A stretch of 64,000 bases of DNA from Nymphaea colorata (GCF_008831285.2 NC_045148.1:4586001-4650000); one strand, 5' to 3'. Shown: positions 48,401-59,971, counted from the stretch's first letter. Numbers and translations: made by a program. The notes: generated by a model from the sequence alone, not told the origin.

Positions 48401-50448
48401 CTTAAATGTTGTTGTCTGTTGGCCCCCATGCTGCACTCCCCCAGCCACTTTTGTTCTTGTATGGTCTCATGTTCATCCTCAACACTAATGTTGCTGCTAG
48501 CCTTGCCGTAGCTGCTAACCTTTCCCCCTTGTCGTGGCCTTTGTGGTCCGGCCTTTATGGCCCTCGGTTCAGCCTTCTTCAGAGGTCCTGTTGCCCTGCA
48601 GACTTCATATAACTTCTGCTCCTTTGCTGGTCTTCTTGGTGGATGTTGATCTCCCGCCGCTACTTGGGACCATGCTTCTTTACCATTGTTCGATATCTCC
48701 TCGCTTCACGGTAGTCTCCAGCCTCCGCTATACACCATGTGGTGGACCTGCTGCCTCTTTGACCAACATTCTTCCATGCGCCACAATTGCATCAATGGTG
48801 TTGTTTCTATCAGAGTGGCATTCCATTTCATGGCCTTGCTATACTCTGCATGCTGTTGACTGACCTTCTCACTGGCCCATATTACTTTACTCTTGGCTAA
48901 CCTGGCATGCATGTTTTTCTGCTTTTATAGCTGAACTGAACTTATTATTGACTTTTACTGACATTATCATGAACTATATAACATAGTGTTAGGGTTCCAA
49001 CTATTTGATAGAATTTAGTAATGTTATTTTAAAAGTCTCTCTCACTCACTCTCTTTGCTATTTGTCTCTCACCAAGTCCAACAGCAATGGCAACTCTTTG
49101 GTCATTGAAGTATTCCTATATGTGTCTCTGTCTCTCCCTAAAACACTTGATTCCTAGCCTCTTCAAAACCCTCGATGGCCATTGAGGGTTTCCTGGTCTC
49201 CATCGAGGGTTCCTGGTCTCTATCTCAAACCCTTGGTGCTCTCTCTCTCACGCCCTCTTTCTGGAAGGGCTTTGAAAACCTCTTCTCTAGTAGAAAAGAG
49301 GGCTTCCTAGAAAAGAGGGCATCAAAATCTTATGTTTTCCTGCAACGTAAGACTTCGAGTCCTCAACTCTCTCTCTCTCTCTCTCTCTCTCTCAAAAACA
49401 TGGTCAAGGGTTCCAATTTTTTTAATTCCAGCAAGGCCTTCCTCTTTGACCAAGTCCTCTCTTGCTCTCTCTGGTTTTGCCATGGCCAAAACCATAGGAG
49501 AAGGTGGCAGGATAACTCCTGCTACAACTTCTCGAGCGGATCTCCCCTTCCAACTTGAGATCTAAAGTTTGCAGGTTGGTTGTGCAGCTGAAATCTGTGG
49601 ATTTTAGAAATTGTCTTTGATAGAACTTTGGATCTCAAATCAGATCTGAGGTCGAATCTGAGATCCAGGGCTATCAAGTGTAGCCTAATGTACTTTGATT
49701 GGGTTGGATCTTAATTTGTTGAGGTACTCAGATTAAGAATGCTTTCCATATCTGATTCAGATATGACAGTTCTAATATGAAGAAAACCAAATCTCACTTA
49801 TATCGAGTGTAGATTCACAATCCTAAATATCTTTGCAATATGTACATTCTTCCGCTAGTCCCTCATATTGGGAGTCCACCTTAATGTGCAATCCTCATGG
49901 AGTCATAGGCTCCATTTTTATCACACGCTCCACTTCTGTTGTTATACAATGTAGTGCTGGCCTCTGGAGAATTTTTTGGCATGTTAATTTGTTGTATGTG
50001 TCGGGAACTTAAACCATGTGTATTTGGGAGGTTGAAATACCTTATAGTTCCCTTCACCAAATAGATGCAACTCTTTTGCTCAATGTTTGAGCACGTACAT
50101 GGCTACCTTTAAGCTCTCATGCTTGATTTGGAGCGAGGCAGGATCTCAGAAGAATTTCTTCCATAAATTTGTTGGATAGGGATTCTTGGAGAACTTATAA
50201 TTGATATTACATGTTGCAAATGCATTACAGAGAACTTATAACTCATGCTTCTTTCTCCACATAAATATGCTTTCTAATGAAGATGCTTGTGCATACTAGT
50301 CTTGCATGCACAGAGAAATCAAACCTTGGAAAATTGATGATTATATAAAACGATGATCTTCTTCCTTGAATGTGATGCAGGTATTTGTGCCATACCTCCT
50401 GATTCAGTTCTCTTGTTTGACGTGGAGTTTGTTGGAGTAGCTGCCTAG
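40935..50448 (+). CDS. FKBP13: thylakoid-lumen FKBP-type peptidyl-prolyl isomerase (FKBP13)
   Basis: Immunophilin that isomerises Xaa-Pro bonds in the thylakoid lumen; Arabidopsis FKBP13 is redox-regulated. Exons are 40935-41300, 41823-41915, 44814-44874, 44958-45026 and 50381-50448, all with GT/AG introns and consistent phase, giving 218 residues (Arabidopsis about 208). Residues 1-58 are a transit-like leader. 'KRREAIGVG' at 58-66 is a twin-arginine motif, followed by a hydrophobic stretch and an 'AVA' cleavage site at 85-87, so Tat import into the lumen is expected. The FKBP fold follows: 'GQLIKAHYVGKL', 'VFDSS', '[15 protein letters not shown]', 'VPPMLVGGKR', 'LFDVEFVG'. Cys93 and Cys105, and the pair in 'GAGCRGGICAIPP', correspond to the two disulfides of FKBP13. 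All coding parts are intact. The ATG at 40935 is the first in frame. Confidence 0.95.
41916..44813 (+). other. FKBP13 intron 2 (2.9 kb) and its contents
   Basis: Starts GTGAGT and ends TGCAG. It holds the hAT-like MITE at 44028-44241. That sits inside a larger GC/AT mosaic at about 43440-44290, rich in GCCGCACCCG and ACTCGGGTG words, which looks like another decayed short element. The rest is AT-rich and featureless. Confidence 0.85.
44028..44241. mobile_element. hAT-like MITE, GGGCCGGGCC-ended
   Basis: A 214-bp element inside FKBP13 intron 2. The ends are TAAGGCTGGG and the complement of TAAGGGTGGG, with GC-rich subterminal GGGCCGGGCC on both sides and a pure AT core. The flanking 8-bp duplication GCCGCACC (44020-44027 and 44242-44249) is perfect. 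The same subterminal motif is used by the outer nested element at 59950-61463. Confidence 0.88.
45027..50380 (+). other. FKBP13 intron 4 (5.35 kb) and its contents
   Basis: Starts GTATGT after exon 4 and ends GATGCAG before the final exon, which supplies the second redox cysteine and the C-terminal strand. Contents are a CT-then-TA microsatellite (about 45408-45480), a degenerate CTTTGGCCTCATTG-type minisatellite (47690-48420) and CT-rich DNA at 49020-49400. The open frame at 49175-49558 (+) is CT-repeat driven and unrecognised. No complete transposon was delimited. Confidence 0.85.
47690..48420. repeat. degenerate GGCCTCATTGTTG-type minisatellite
   Basis: About 730 bases in which phrases such as CCCTTTGGCCTC, GTTGCTGTTGTTTC and CCAGCCCC recur roughly every 35-50 bases with much variation. 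Several frames stay open on both strands because TAA/TAG/TGA words are rare in this composition. I regard it as non-coding repeat within FKBP13 intron 4. Confidence 0.65.
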
Positions 50449-50579
50449 CACGAGCTTAAAGTGAGATCCCTGGTTGTATTTTACTTCAACTGGAGCTTCT
50501 ATTAAATGAAAAATTATAATTCGTGCCAATTTTTACGTTAACAATGTGTGTGTGTGTGTTGGTGTGGGGGGCGGGTGGG

Positions 50580-50619
<40 letters not shown>

Positions 50620-51265
50620 ATGTGCTGATTTACCGGTTTTAAGTTACAATTCCTTGTATTTTTGGTTTTCCCTTGTAAATGTTGCCGAAATAATATTTAA
50701 ATGAAAAGTTTCTGACTGACAAGTAGTTCTTTTCATTTCATTGACGGGTTCCTTGGAATGAAAAATGTCGTTAAATATGATATTTAAAGTTTGGTAGAAA
50801 CCAGCCCAATAGGTTGGGGACGAAAACCAGACCCTTTAAATTTGATATTTAAAGTTTTCTTTTTTTCTTCAAATCTAACCATATCGATATGAACTTAAGG
50901 ATAGACTGATGCAAAATATATATTAAGTTGATCATTTTTTAAGTTTTAATAGTATTTTCATAATAAGCAAAAATGAGTGGCTCTCATAGCGTCAACATTT
51001 TGATAATAGAAATCAATATTTTTTATGGAAACAACTTGATTCATTCAAAGCATATTATCAAAATAATTTTTATAACTATATTAGTCTTAAAAAAATTTAT
51101 GTTCCGTCGAAAGTCCAATCAATAAAGGGAGAAACGATGAGGATAGATTCAGAACACTATGTTTGGATAGAGGTAAAAGGATAGAACGTTAAAAAGAATC
51201 TGTGCAATTAATGATGGAGAAAGAAAGAAATTAGAATGAAATCCATCTCCCTTTCAACACACACA

Positions 51266-51305
<40 letters not shown>

Positions 51306-53690
51306 TGACGGCATGATTCACCCATCCATTTAATCTTGGTTGTTCGTCAAAAACAGTCATGGTTGTTCCTCAAAACAATGGATAGTTGGGAGAAAAAAGG
51401 AGATGAAAGTTGTAAAATAATATTACATGACAAAAGATGTTGTCACATTTTTCTCTGTTTTTTTTTTAATTGTCTATCATGTTGAATTGGACAGGCTTTT
51501 AAATGACTAGCAGACTCTGAAAAGCCAAAAGTCACTATTCTATCTATATATATATATATATATAAACAAAAGTTGTCCATTAGTTTTAATTGCCCTTCAA
51601 TTGCCCCAATGGAAAATTCAAATTCTGAATTCGCGTATAATATTGTCCATAAGATTGAGAACAAGATTATAAATAACCAAAAATAAAAGTAGAGATATGC
51701 ATTTTCAAATAAAAATGTGTCTAATGTTCAAAACAAAAATGTTTTTATAAATAAAAGTTGTTTGTTGATGAGGAATTCACATAATCAAAATAGAAAAAAA
51801 CAAAAACTTTTTAAGACTCGAACACATATGAGAACAAACTACGCCACTTGAACATTAAAAAGGTTCTTGTTGTTGGTTAATTAGGCGGTCTTTTAAACAT
51901 TTTAAAATTGAATGACTGATGCAATACACATGGTTCAAGCCTGCACTGAATAACGATGTATTCCTTCATGTCACTAAAGATCGACACTTGCAGTGCATGA
52001 AAATCGCCGGCTTCAGCAGGGAGCAAGCGAATATTCCGGTCATGCAAACATGTCTTCTGCATTGGGAACATAAATGTCTTCTGCATTGTAGCACACAGAG
52101 AATGGGTTGCAAAGTGGAAACCAAACGGGGCCAACAGCGAGGGTTGGACTCAAAACAGCACGTCAAGATGGGCATTCTATTGTGTTGACAGCATCGAAAT
52201 TGGGGCGAGTTCTTACAAACTTTTGTACGCCCAAAACTTGCGATTCTTACAAATTGAAAGATTCGCAGCGACCCCTGCATGCAACATCGTACATTTAGGC
52301 ACATATGGATAGGCATGACCAAGAAACGTCTTCATAGATTCGTTCAAGAGCATCCTACGGAAGTCTGGCACGCTGATGACGGCAAATTCCTAATGATAGT
52401 ACTGACATGCACTAGCTGCAGGTTTAGCTGCACAAACAGGTATTGCAGCGCAGTATCCACTGATCCACTTATCTTGATGGCTTAGTTATGGCTATGGATA
52501 CCCGATTATGATTGAAAATGCAGGGTTGAAAGAGGGAAAGCCTCCTTGGTTTGACATTGCGCCAGCTGCAGCAGATTGCATGTTGTGACACTTTAATGAT
52601 GATTAGCTTGCCATGCCATTTTTATTACCTGTTGAAATGTGTTGCAATGTATTGTGCTTTGAGATGTGTTTATTAATCTGCTTCATGCATAATGTTCTTG
52701 GTTATTATAATGATGTCTCTGTTGGGGTTAGTATTAATGTGTTCTGTCAGAATCAATATTGATGTGTTTGACAGGATCCGTTAGACGAGTAAGAGATTGG
52801 TGAGGGCCTAAAAGCAGATTTGCCATGTGAATGGACTATACCAATTAGATGCGAATTGAGCACACCTAAAAGTGGTTAGATGGGTAGAGGCTAGGAGCAT
52901 GTGTTTCAGAATAGGTGCTATGGTTGTTTTAACCAACCAACCTTGTTTCTTGTTTCTATCTAGTAAAAGAACTCACAAAATGGATGTATTCTTGTAAGAA
53001 TAGTTTATCCCTGCGGACGAATACTTAGGAAGACAACAACTATTCAATTTCAATACTTAATGCTGTCACAAACACTCTCAAACTTCAAGAATACCTATAT
53101 TGAATAATTACGCAATTAACGACCGTCTTTATCATCAATATAACAGCCAAACCAACTACTTTGGTAGCAGGAAGTGCATAAAACTGTTGATACCAAGTTC
53201 ATGACTGCTATACATAGTGAACATATTGCAGGAATAAAACAAAAAAAAAAAGATGCATACTAAGTATAAGCGGAAAAACCTTCAATAATGGGCAAAAAAC
53301 CACAGGCAATAAGACTTTATATATATATATATATCAAAGGGAACCAAATACACCAGCAGTAATATCTCTATTATTTTAAGAAAAACAGTGAACACAAGAA
53401 AAAAATAGTAATACGAATGGAAGAAAAAACACTAAGAGAAATAAGAAAGAGATCACCTGATAAAGACTGCCTTCATTCTCTCTTCTTTGTCTTTCTCTCT
53501 CTTCTTGACCTGCTGATCAACCCACGAAGCAAGACTACGTTTTTCTCTTCCTTCTCTTCTTGCCTTGCTCCTCCCCTTTTCATTTTACTGTTGTGTGAGA
53601 GCAAGAGGGAAGAACCCCTCTCGTTTTGAAAAAGAGAGATGACCGAGAGAAAAGGGCACCATCGGGTGCCCTTCCTCTTTTCTCCGCCTG
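50449..53690. other. downstream of FKBP13, no gene recognised
   Basis: It starts with the presumed 3' UTR. Repeats are a GT then GA microsatellite at 50546-50620 and a truncated copy (50791-51110) of the 23135-23470 MITE. TA runs lie at about 51271-51301 and 51545-51562. Overlapping frames at 51877-52485 occur on both strands with no recognised domain. Pyrimidine-rich DNA at 53460-53580 drives further open frames. Confidence 0.45.
50791..51110. mobile_element. truncated copy of the 23135-23470 MITE
   Basis: Begins TTGGTAGAAACCAG like the intact copy, then shares AAATCTAACC, 'GATGCAAAATATATA', 'AAGTTGATCATTTTTT', 'TTTTGATAATAGAAA' and 'AACAACTTGATTC' in the same order. The right terminal repeat was not found, so the element is truncated. 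A small insertion follows the left end. Confidence 0.65.
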
Positions 53691-53877
53691 CTCACTCAAG
53701 TGAATGAGTGGGTCGCGTCCTCATTTGAGGCTGGACTGGACCCAGCAGTACTTTATACAGATATATTAGACCTGCGCATCGGACTCACTCAAGTGAATGA
53801 GTGGGTAGCATCCTCATTTGAGGCTGGACTGGACCCAGCAGTACGTTATACAGAGATATTAGACGTGCGCATCCGAC
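53691..53877. repeat. 93-bp tandem duplication
   Basis: Two near-identical units start CTCACTCAAGTGAATGAGTG at 53691 and 53784. A unit is exactly 31 codons, so one frame (53700-53930) stays open with a repeated 'NEWVASSFEAGLDPAV' peptide. It matches no protein I know. The start is itself partly palindromic (CACTCAAGTGAATGAGTG). Confidence 0.88.
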
Positions 53878-54799
53878 TGCCCCCGCCTGATGTCCAAAAC
53901 TCGAGCCCAAACCCGGCCTGGTTACAATAAAAAAAATTAATATAAAATAATTTTTTAAAATATAATATATATATATATATATATATATTATTGTAATAAA
54001 ATAAAAATAATTTTTAAAAGTTATCGGAGCCAAATCAGGCCACTGTCGGGCTAACCCGGGCAGGTCTTGTCAGACCCGTTGGGTACCAGGTCGGATGCCC
54101 AGACATGTACTCCTCGCCCATGATCCAGTCCCATTGTAATACGGTGGAATGTGGCACTATGCTGTTACACTAGCCTGTCACTAAGTTCAGTACAATGTTC
54201 GACAAGGATTCCTCCATACTACCTTGCTCCCTGGTGGCCGAGTCTTATCTACCATAAGCTACGCTACGGTCTTATGCCCTGAGCATCTCACGGGTATGTG
54301 TCATCTCTTTTCACTTAGGAACGTACGTTTGGTGTTCCTGACGGTTGTTGGTGTCATGCATGTGTGTCTATACCGAATACTTGGTTCTGTTGATGAGGTG
54401 TTGTGCTGATATGCTGCTGTATTATGTTACTTGGTGAGATGCTCCCTTCCTTGAATGCACATGCATTATATGTGTTACCTATGTTAGGTTGTTAATGATT
54501 TGTGACGCATCTAATTTGCTTGTTACGGACAATTTGCATGCCTTTTTAGGTTGTTCTTCTCGACAATTCACCGGACTCCCAGTTTGTCTGATGGGAGGTC
54601 CAAGATTCGGCCATACTCAGGGTGTTCATTTGATGTCTTTGATTTAAATGTTTTCTTTTAGGTATTTCCGATAGATGACAGCACTCACAGATTGGATCAC
54701 CAGTGCGAAGATGGGGATGATTCTGGGATGAATGTGATGATTGAAAAGGAAATGAGAAAGAAGCAAGAAAATAGTTTACGTGGTTCGAAAAGATTCCTA

Positions 54800-55590
54800 C
54801 ATTCACTGAGCAGATGTGTAGAAAGCAAGAAAAAACCATTGCAAGTATATTATAGGCTTTAAAAACATATGTGACTAGTTGGCAGCAATTGGCAAACCTC
54901 TTCAAGATGAATTGAAGATAATGTTTTTTGGCTGGTCTCAGTTCAGGATATGAAGCCTTTACCACCACTATGCTAAAGCCACCCATTCAGTCATACTTAA
55001 CTGTGGTTTCTCTCCTTCAAGGACACGAAATCATGAAAGATTTTTCATGCATCTAAAAATAATGTAAATCAGTATGCTACTTTTGTTAGTCAACAGGTCC
55101 CAACAATCTAACAAGGGAACCAATATAACTACAGGCACAATAATGGAGGTCGATTCAACTCATGAGGAAGGGGCTTTTCTCCTGCTACTCAGGCCCGTGA
55201 TAATCAGCAGAACAATAGTTCCAATGGAAGCCAATAAAAATAAACTTTCGGTCCAAATTTGTGATCTAACAAACCACACCGCCTTCAAATGATACCATCG
55301 TTTTAATCAGATGTATCAACCCAAGGACCTTCCTAAGGCTTTTAACTCTGAAGGTGACTGATCCAACTGATCATGACTGGTATCTAGATAACGACGCTAC
55401 CACACATGCGACGGATAATCCAGGTAACTTAAAATGTTATTTCCTATGTCATGGATTCGACTAAGTCATGGTGGGAAATGGACAATAATTGGATATTACA
55501 GATATTAATGTTAGCAATCAAACTTTATTTCTTAAGAATGTTTTGGTGGTCCCTGAAATAAAAAGAATTTAATTTTTGTAAGTCACTCAC
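54800..55590 (+). pseudogene. Ty1/copia gag-protease remnant, left half
   Basis: Broken frames read as a plant copia polyprotein. A gag segment includes 'LAGLSSGYEAFTTTMLKPPI' and 'YLTVVSLLQGHE'. A glutamine/asparagine-rich linker follows, then the protease start at about 55372 with 'DHDWYLDNDATTHATDNPGN' and on to 'NVLVVPEIK'. The aspartic protease triad, normally Asp-Ser-Gly, reads Asp-Asn-Asp, so it is dead. Stops are common. Homology breaks at about 55590, where plastid-like DNA begins, and resumes at 55988. Confidence 0.8.
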
Positions 55591-55591
55591 A

Positions 55592-55987
55592 AGCACTATG
55601 CCATAATTGAGCTTACCTTGCCCGATGATAAATGTGAAATAAGAATCCTTCCACCTGGAATTAGACACTGCTCTTTGTCTCCTCCCCTTCACAGAAGGCC
55701 AGAGATGAATCAATCGATTCATAGGATTCCAGGTCGGCGCAGGACTGACAGGGCTCGAACCCATAGGTTCCGCCTTGATAGGGAGGTGCTCTGACCAATT
55801 GAACTATAATCCCAAGAAAACGAGGTGTATAACTTACATTATTTATTGTTTATTTTGATTTTATATTTTGATTTTATTTCGTCGAACCATAACCATATCG
55901 ATAGATCATATAAAAAAAATAGATTGTAATCGATGCCTGTAACAGATATACTGGTATACATATCTACATAGATAGAAGAGAAGATGG
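55592..55987. mobile_element. plastid DNA insertion (trnD-GUC region) inside a copia element
   Basis: About 395 bases without copia homology. They contain a decayed plastid trnD-GUC (55740-55813) and flanking sequence that reads like plastid trnD spacer: GGATTCCAGGTCGGCGC on one side, CGAGGTGTATAACTT and TTTCGTCGAACCATAACC on the other. Copia coding sequence abuts both sides. The exact junctions are uncertain by tens of bases, mainly on the left, where the first 30 bases could still be copia. Confidence 0.75.
55740..55813 (-). pseudogene. trnD-GUC: plastid tRNA-Asp (GUC) pseudogene
   Basis: On the minus strand the sequence starts GGGATTATAGTTCAATTGG and ends GGTTCGAGCCC...TCAGTCCTG, the plan of plastid tRNA-Asp. 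The anticodon loop, normally CTGTCAA, reads CTATCAA, so the first anticodon base is changed from G to A. Other differences from the plastid gene as I recall it are again mainly C-to-T or G-to-A, weakening the anticodon and T stems. It is not expected to act as a tRNA. Confidence 0.88.
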
Positions 55988-56345
55988 ATGGATATATCTT
56001 TGAGTTCACATCTGATTCATTTTTCATTAAAGGGCAAGAGGATGCACAAAGTGATTGCTGCAATAACTAGGCAGGGCGACTCGTATGCTCTCAAGGCTTC
56101 ACCAAAGTCGGTTTTCTTCTCTACTCGGTTCAGGTCAGCATCTGTGCAGGTGTGGCTTGGCAGGCTTGGACATCGAGCTCCTGAGATCCTTAGTTATCTT
56201 TCATCTCATGGGTTGATTAATTTGAATAAAGACTGCAACTTTTCTTTTATGTCAAAGCTGCCAAATGGGCAAGGCTTCTGATTTCCTTTTCTACCAGCTT
56301 CAAACAAAGAATATGATGCCTTTGAAAAAATTCGCTGTGATTTTA
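55988..56345 (+). pseudogene. Ty1/copia pre-integrase remnant, right half
   Basis: Continues the copia polyprotein after the plastid insertion. A frame beginning near 55990 gives 'YIFEFTSDSFFIK'. A shifted frame gives 'HKVIAAITRQGDSYALKAS', then 'VWLGRLGHRAPEILSYLSSH' and 'NKDCNFSF', the GAG-pre-integrase zinc-finger region (H-x-x-x-LGH...). It ends with 'YDAFEKIRCDF' at about 56343. Expected integrase and reverse transcriptase do not follow; sequence changes to an unrelated block with inverted ends. Confidence 0.8.
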
Positions 56346-56350
56346 TGCTT

Positions 56351-59300
56351 TGTTTGGACAAGAGGGAAAGGAAGGGGTGGAATGGAAAGGAAAAAAAAAG
56401 GAGGGAAAGGGAATGAAAAAGGAAGAAAAGGGAAAGGAAAAAAAATGAAAGAGGTGATTATAAAGCCTATTTGGATAAAAAGAAAGGAATGACTAAAATC
56501 ATGTTTGTTTGGACCATATGAAGGAAAGAAAAGATATAATTTATATTACTTTATAATAATACCTCTGTACCAGACGATGAAAAGGGGGAAGGGAGGGTCG
56601 TCAATGGTAGTAAAAAGATGAACAAAGAAAAGAAGAGACTATGACATTTTTGTCGTGCAGGTCGGGTTGGATCGGGTCCAGACCCAGACCCGAAATCCAT
56701 CGCTTGAAGAGGAGCCCGACGCCCTCTCTTTGCCTTCATCTCCCAGTCGCTGGTTCATAGTTGTTGCTGATTCATGTGATGCAGTGTAAACTAGAGGCAG
56801 AAGAGAGTACAGTGGCAATGGAGGTGTTGTGCCGTGATAGAGGTGAAGGGCAGTGGCAGCGCGTAGGAGAGTTTGTCGATCTCTCCCTATCTCTTCTTTC
56901 TTTTCCTTCTTCCTCATCCTCCACCGCAACTCCATCCATTTCCCCTCTCTGTTTGCACTCTCTCCCTCCTGTGCTCTTCTTTCACCCTCTCTTCTCTTTG
57001 TCTGCACCCTCTCTCTCTCCACCGTCATCTCATTCTCACTATTTTTCCCTCTCCCTCAACCGAACCACCTCCTTACAGCTACCGTAGGCTCTCTTCTAAT
57101 AGCATACCCTTTTCTTGACTTCTCTTTCTCTACTTCTCACTATTTTTGTGGTTGTTTGAATGGATTGCAGCTTGGGAACATGTCTTTTTCCTTATAACAG
57201 CGAATCAAAGGCATTGGTGGCAACGACATTGTATGATTTTAACCGTTTGGGGATCAATCGAGCATTTGAGGTGGCTGTAGGGAGCACTACAGTAGTTTGG
57301 ACTCTAAGAGGGGTGAGTGAGGCCTAATCGAGCCTAATTGTTTAATATTTTCTATTAGTGCATGTATAATTATTATTTGATCATGCTGAACTCAAGATTG
57401 GATGATTTAGAATGTATGTTAGCGACGTTGTTATTTTAGGGAAGGTCTAACACTATTTTAGAGTGACGATATTCTATGCCTATAATTATCTTTCTAACAT
57501 GATGGGTTAATATTAAAGCTGTTAGAAAGCATGGTTGTGATTTGATGTGGCTGAGAAGGTATAGGACCGTTTTTGCAAACACGTGGTGTATGCTATTGTT
57601 GATGTGCATATTGAATTGTTGGTTGGGAAAAAGTGTGTATGTTGGGAAGACGCCTCAACTAAGAAAGCAAGTGGGAAACATATTAGTGATAGGTTGAATC
57701 AAAGTCATTTGGTCACAACCACAAAGAGTTGGGAAGAGACTTATTGGAGGGCTTCATGGGCCGATACTATCCATCGGCACCCTCTTGAGGTGATGACCTA
57801 TGCCTCAATGATTTTGATTTCATACTTGTATAGATTGTAAAGCAGAATGAGTAGAAATCTTATCGCTTGACTTTGTTTGCAGGTACACCGGGCACATTGA
57901 GTAGACCTTGAGTGACAAGATTCGAAGCTCGAGGCATTTTGAGTAATTTTGGCTACACGTGACATGTATGGCGGCATTCTTGGCAAATCCCTACTTATAG
58001 CCAACTTTAGAATGTGTGCCCTTTAGGATCATTGAATCCTATGTTTGTGTTATGATTGACTGAATGTATGCATGTGATTGAATTGTTATGAGATTGATTT
58101 TGTTTTTAAAAATTACTACGCAATTGCATGTGCATGCTAGCAATTATAACTGCTTATGAGAGATGGGGTGGGGTATCAAGTCGAGTATCTCCTCGACTCT
58201 GATTATGCATTAGAAAGTATCATAGAATGATAATTTCATAAGATACAAGCTAATCACGAATCGAGACTATCTTCATAGTTCGGCTAGGTTTTGAAAGATG
58301 TGATTGATGTGAATATTGTAATAAGTTTCAAATGCATTGCCGTAGGCATGATGTAATCAAATGAAGTTGAAGGGTAGATGTACCCGTAAAGTTATGATGG
58401 CTAGCTAAGAATATTGACTATATGTGTAGCATTGATGTGGAGACGTTTGGAGGTAAGAGTGCACTCATAAAGTGAACCAACCTTATGTGCTAGCCGGTCA
58501 TTTTGTGAATGTGTTATCATAATGATAAGTAAGAAAGATTAATAAATGTAAAGCTAGTGGGTGATGACAATGTGTTTGGGAGATGTCTACCCTCACCACT
58601 GGCATCGCCTGTGAGGAGCGTAGGCGGTGCAAGGCCTCAAGATATCGTTGTGTGATGTGCTTGGAGCATTGGGCTCCCGCCTTCCCAACCTGAGCGTCTT
58701 TGGAAAGGCTGAGCAACTCTCCTTAAAATTCACACATCCATGGATGAGTGCTCTATCGTTGCAGCGTAAACAGATTTGTATCGTTTCGGGCCACCATAGG
58801 GATTGTCTCCCGACTGTACTTCGCACGTGATGTGCACGTGCTTGTGTTTGCATCCACATGAACTGTCAATTCACTAAAGCTAATGTAAATGAAATGATTG
58901 TAAATAAAAAACATGTGAATGTGAAGGATGTGAATATGCATAAAATGAATATGATTATTAAATACGTTAATTGTGGCCATTGAGTGGCATTTGTATGTCG
59001 TGGTATATGTAAGGAGCTTCCATGACAAGTCATGTGACTACATGCTCCTATCATGATATGATAGTGTTTTGTTTTTCGTATTTGCTATACCCTAGAATTG
59101 AGTCCTTACCATAGTGGGTCAAGAATTTATCTGGTGTATTGTCATACTACAAAGGATAGGATTTCTATTGTTCACTTTTTCAGGTTTTGGCGGACTCAGG
59201 GCAGCAGGTTTATCAGATGACTCAACTCACATCCCACTGGAGAGATTTTGGGTCTATTGTCGTGTCGGCACGTCATGTTTTGGTCTTATTAATGTCTTGT

Positions 59301-59884
59301 TTTTGTTAGACATCAATATTGTGGTTTTGGGGCATTTTTGTCATATGTATTATTGAAAAATATGATGTGATTTTGTATGAACTGAATTTATCATATAATG
59401 AAAAACTCTCAATGTCTTTGATTTGCATACCTCATTTCTTTTTGAGTCATTGTGTCGTTGCTCCTCAATGTTTTATGTTTTAACAAAACAAAAAAAAGTT
59501 ATTTGAGGGTCAAAGTGTTGGGGTGTGACAGAGACGAACCTGAAGAAGTTTCTTCGTTGTGATGGTTTACGTGATCCGTGGTAAAAAGAAACTATGGATC
59601 GAAAAAGATGCTGCTATCATGTAAAACCTTGTTCATGCATGCACAAAGAGAAAGAATGGGCATATGTGGTATAAAATGACAAGTCTTTCTTTTTTTTTCC
59701 AATCCCACTAATTTTGAAAGGATCGAATTGTTACAATTAGAGCATCCTTTCCATTCTCTCCTTTTCATTTCCTTTCTTTTGCAACCAAACAAGTTTTTGA
59801 CTTCTCTTTCCTTTTCCTTATGCTTAATTAATCAATCAAACAAAACATTATTTTTTTTTCCTTCCCTTTCCCTCCATCCAAACA
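56351..59884. mobile_element. candidate DNA-transposon block with 25-bp inverted ends
   Basis: The left end starts TGTTTGGACAAGAGGGAAAG; the right end, read on the other strand, starts TGTTTGGATGGAGGGAAAGG, a clear inverted match. The left end abuts the copia remnant. The 3.5-kb interior has a CT-rich stretch (56880-57080) and frames I do not recognise. Near 59515 a 'TTGGGGTGTGACA' motif resembles an LTR end. I could not find a target duplication, so the two ends may belong to two separate small elements. Confidence 0.35.
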
Positions 59885-59971
59885 GGATGTTAATGACAAT
59901 GGGGGAAGTTTTGCTTTATTGATTTGTTTTTATGTAAAGACTTTTAGTAGGGTTGGGCATTGGGCCGGGCC

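Noticed and set aside
53870-54110. Third GGGC-rich hAT-like MITE
   Set aside because: GC-rich margins and an AT core resemble 44028-44241, but complementary ends and a target duplication could not be defined.
54546-54986. 146-codon minus-strand frame
   Set aside because: It lies opposite recognisable copia gag sequence on the + strand, so it is a shadow.
57230-59528. Region ending GGGGTGTGACA considered as a long solo LTR
   Set aside because: No matching TG start, target duplication or primer site was found.
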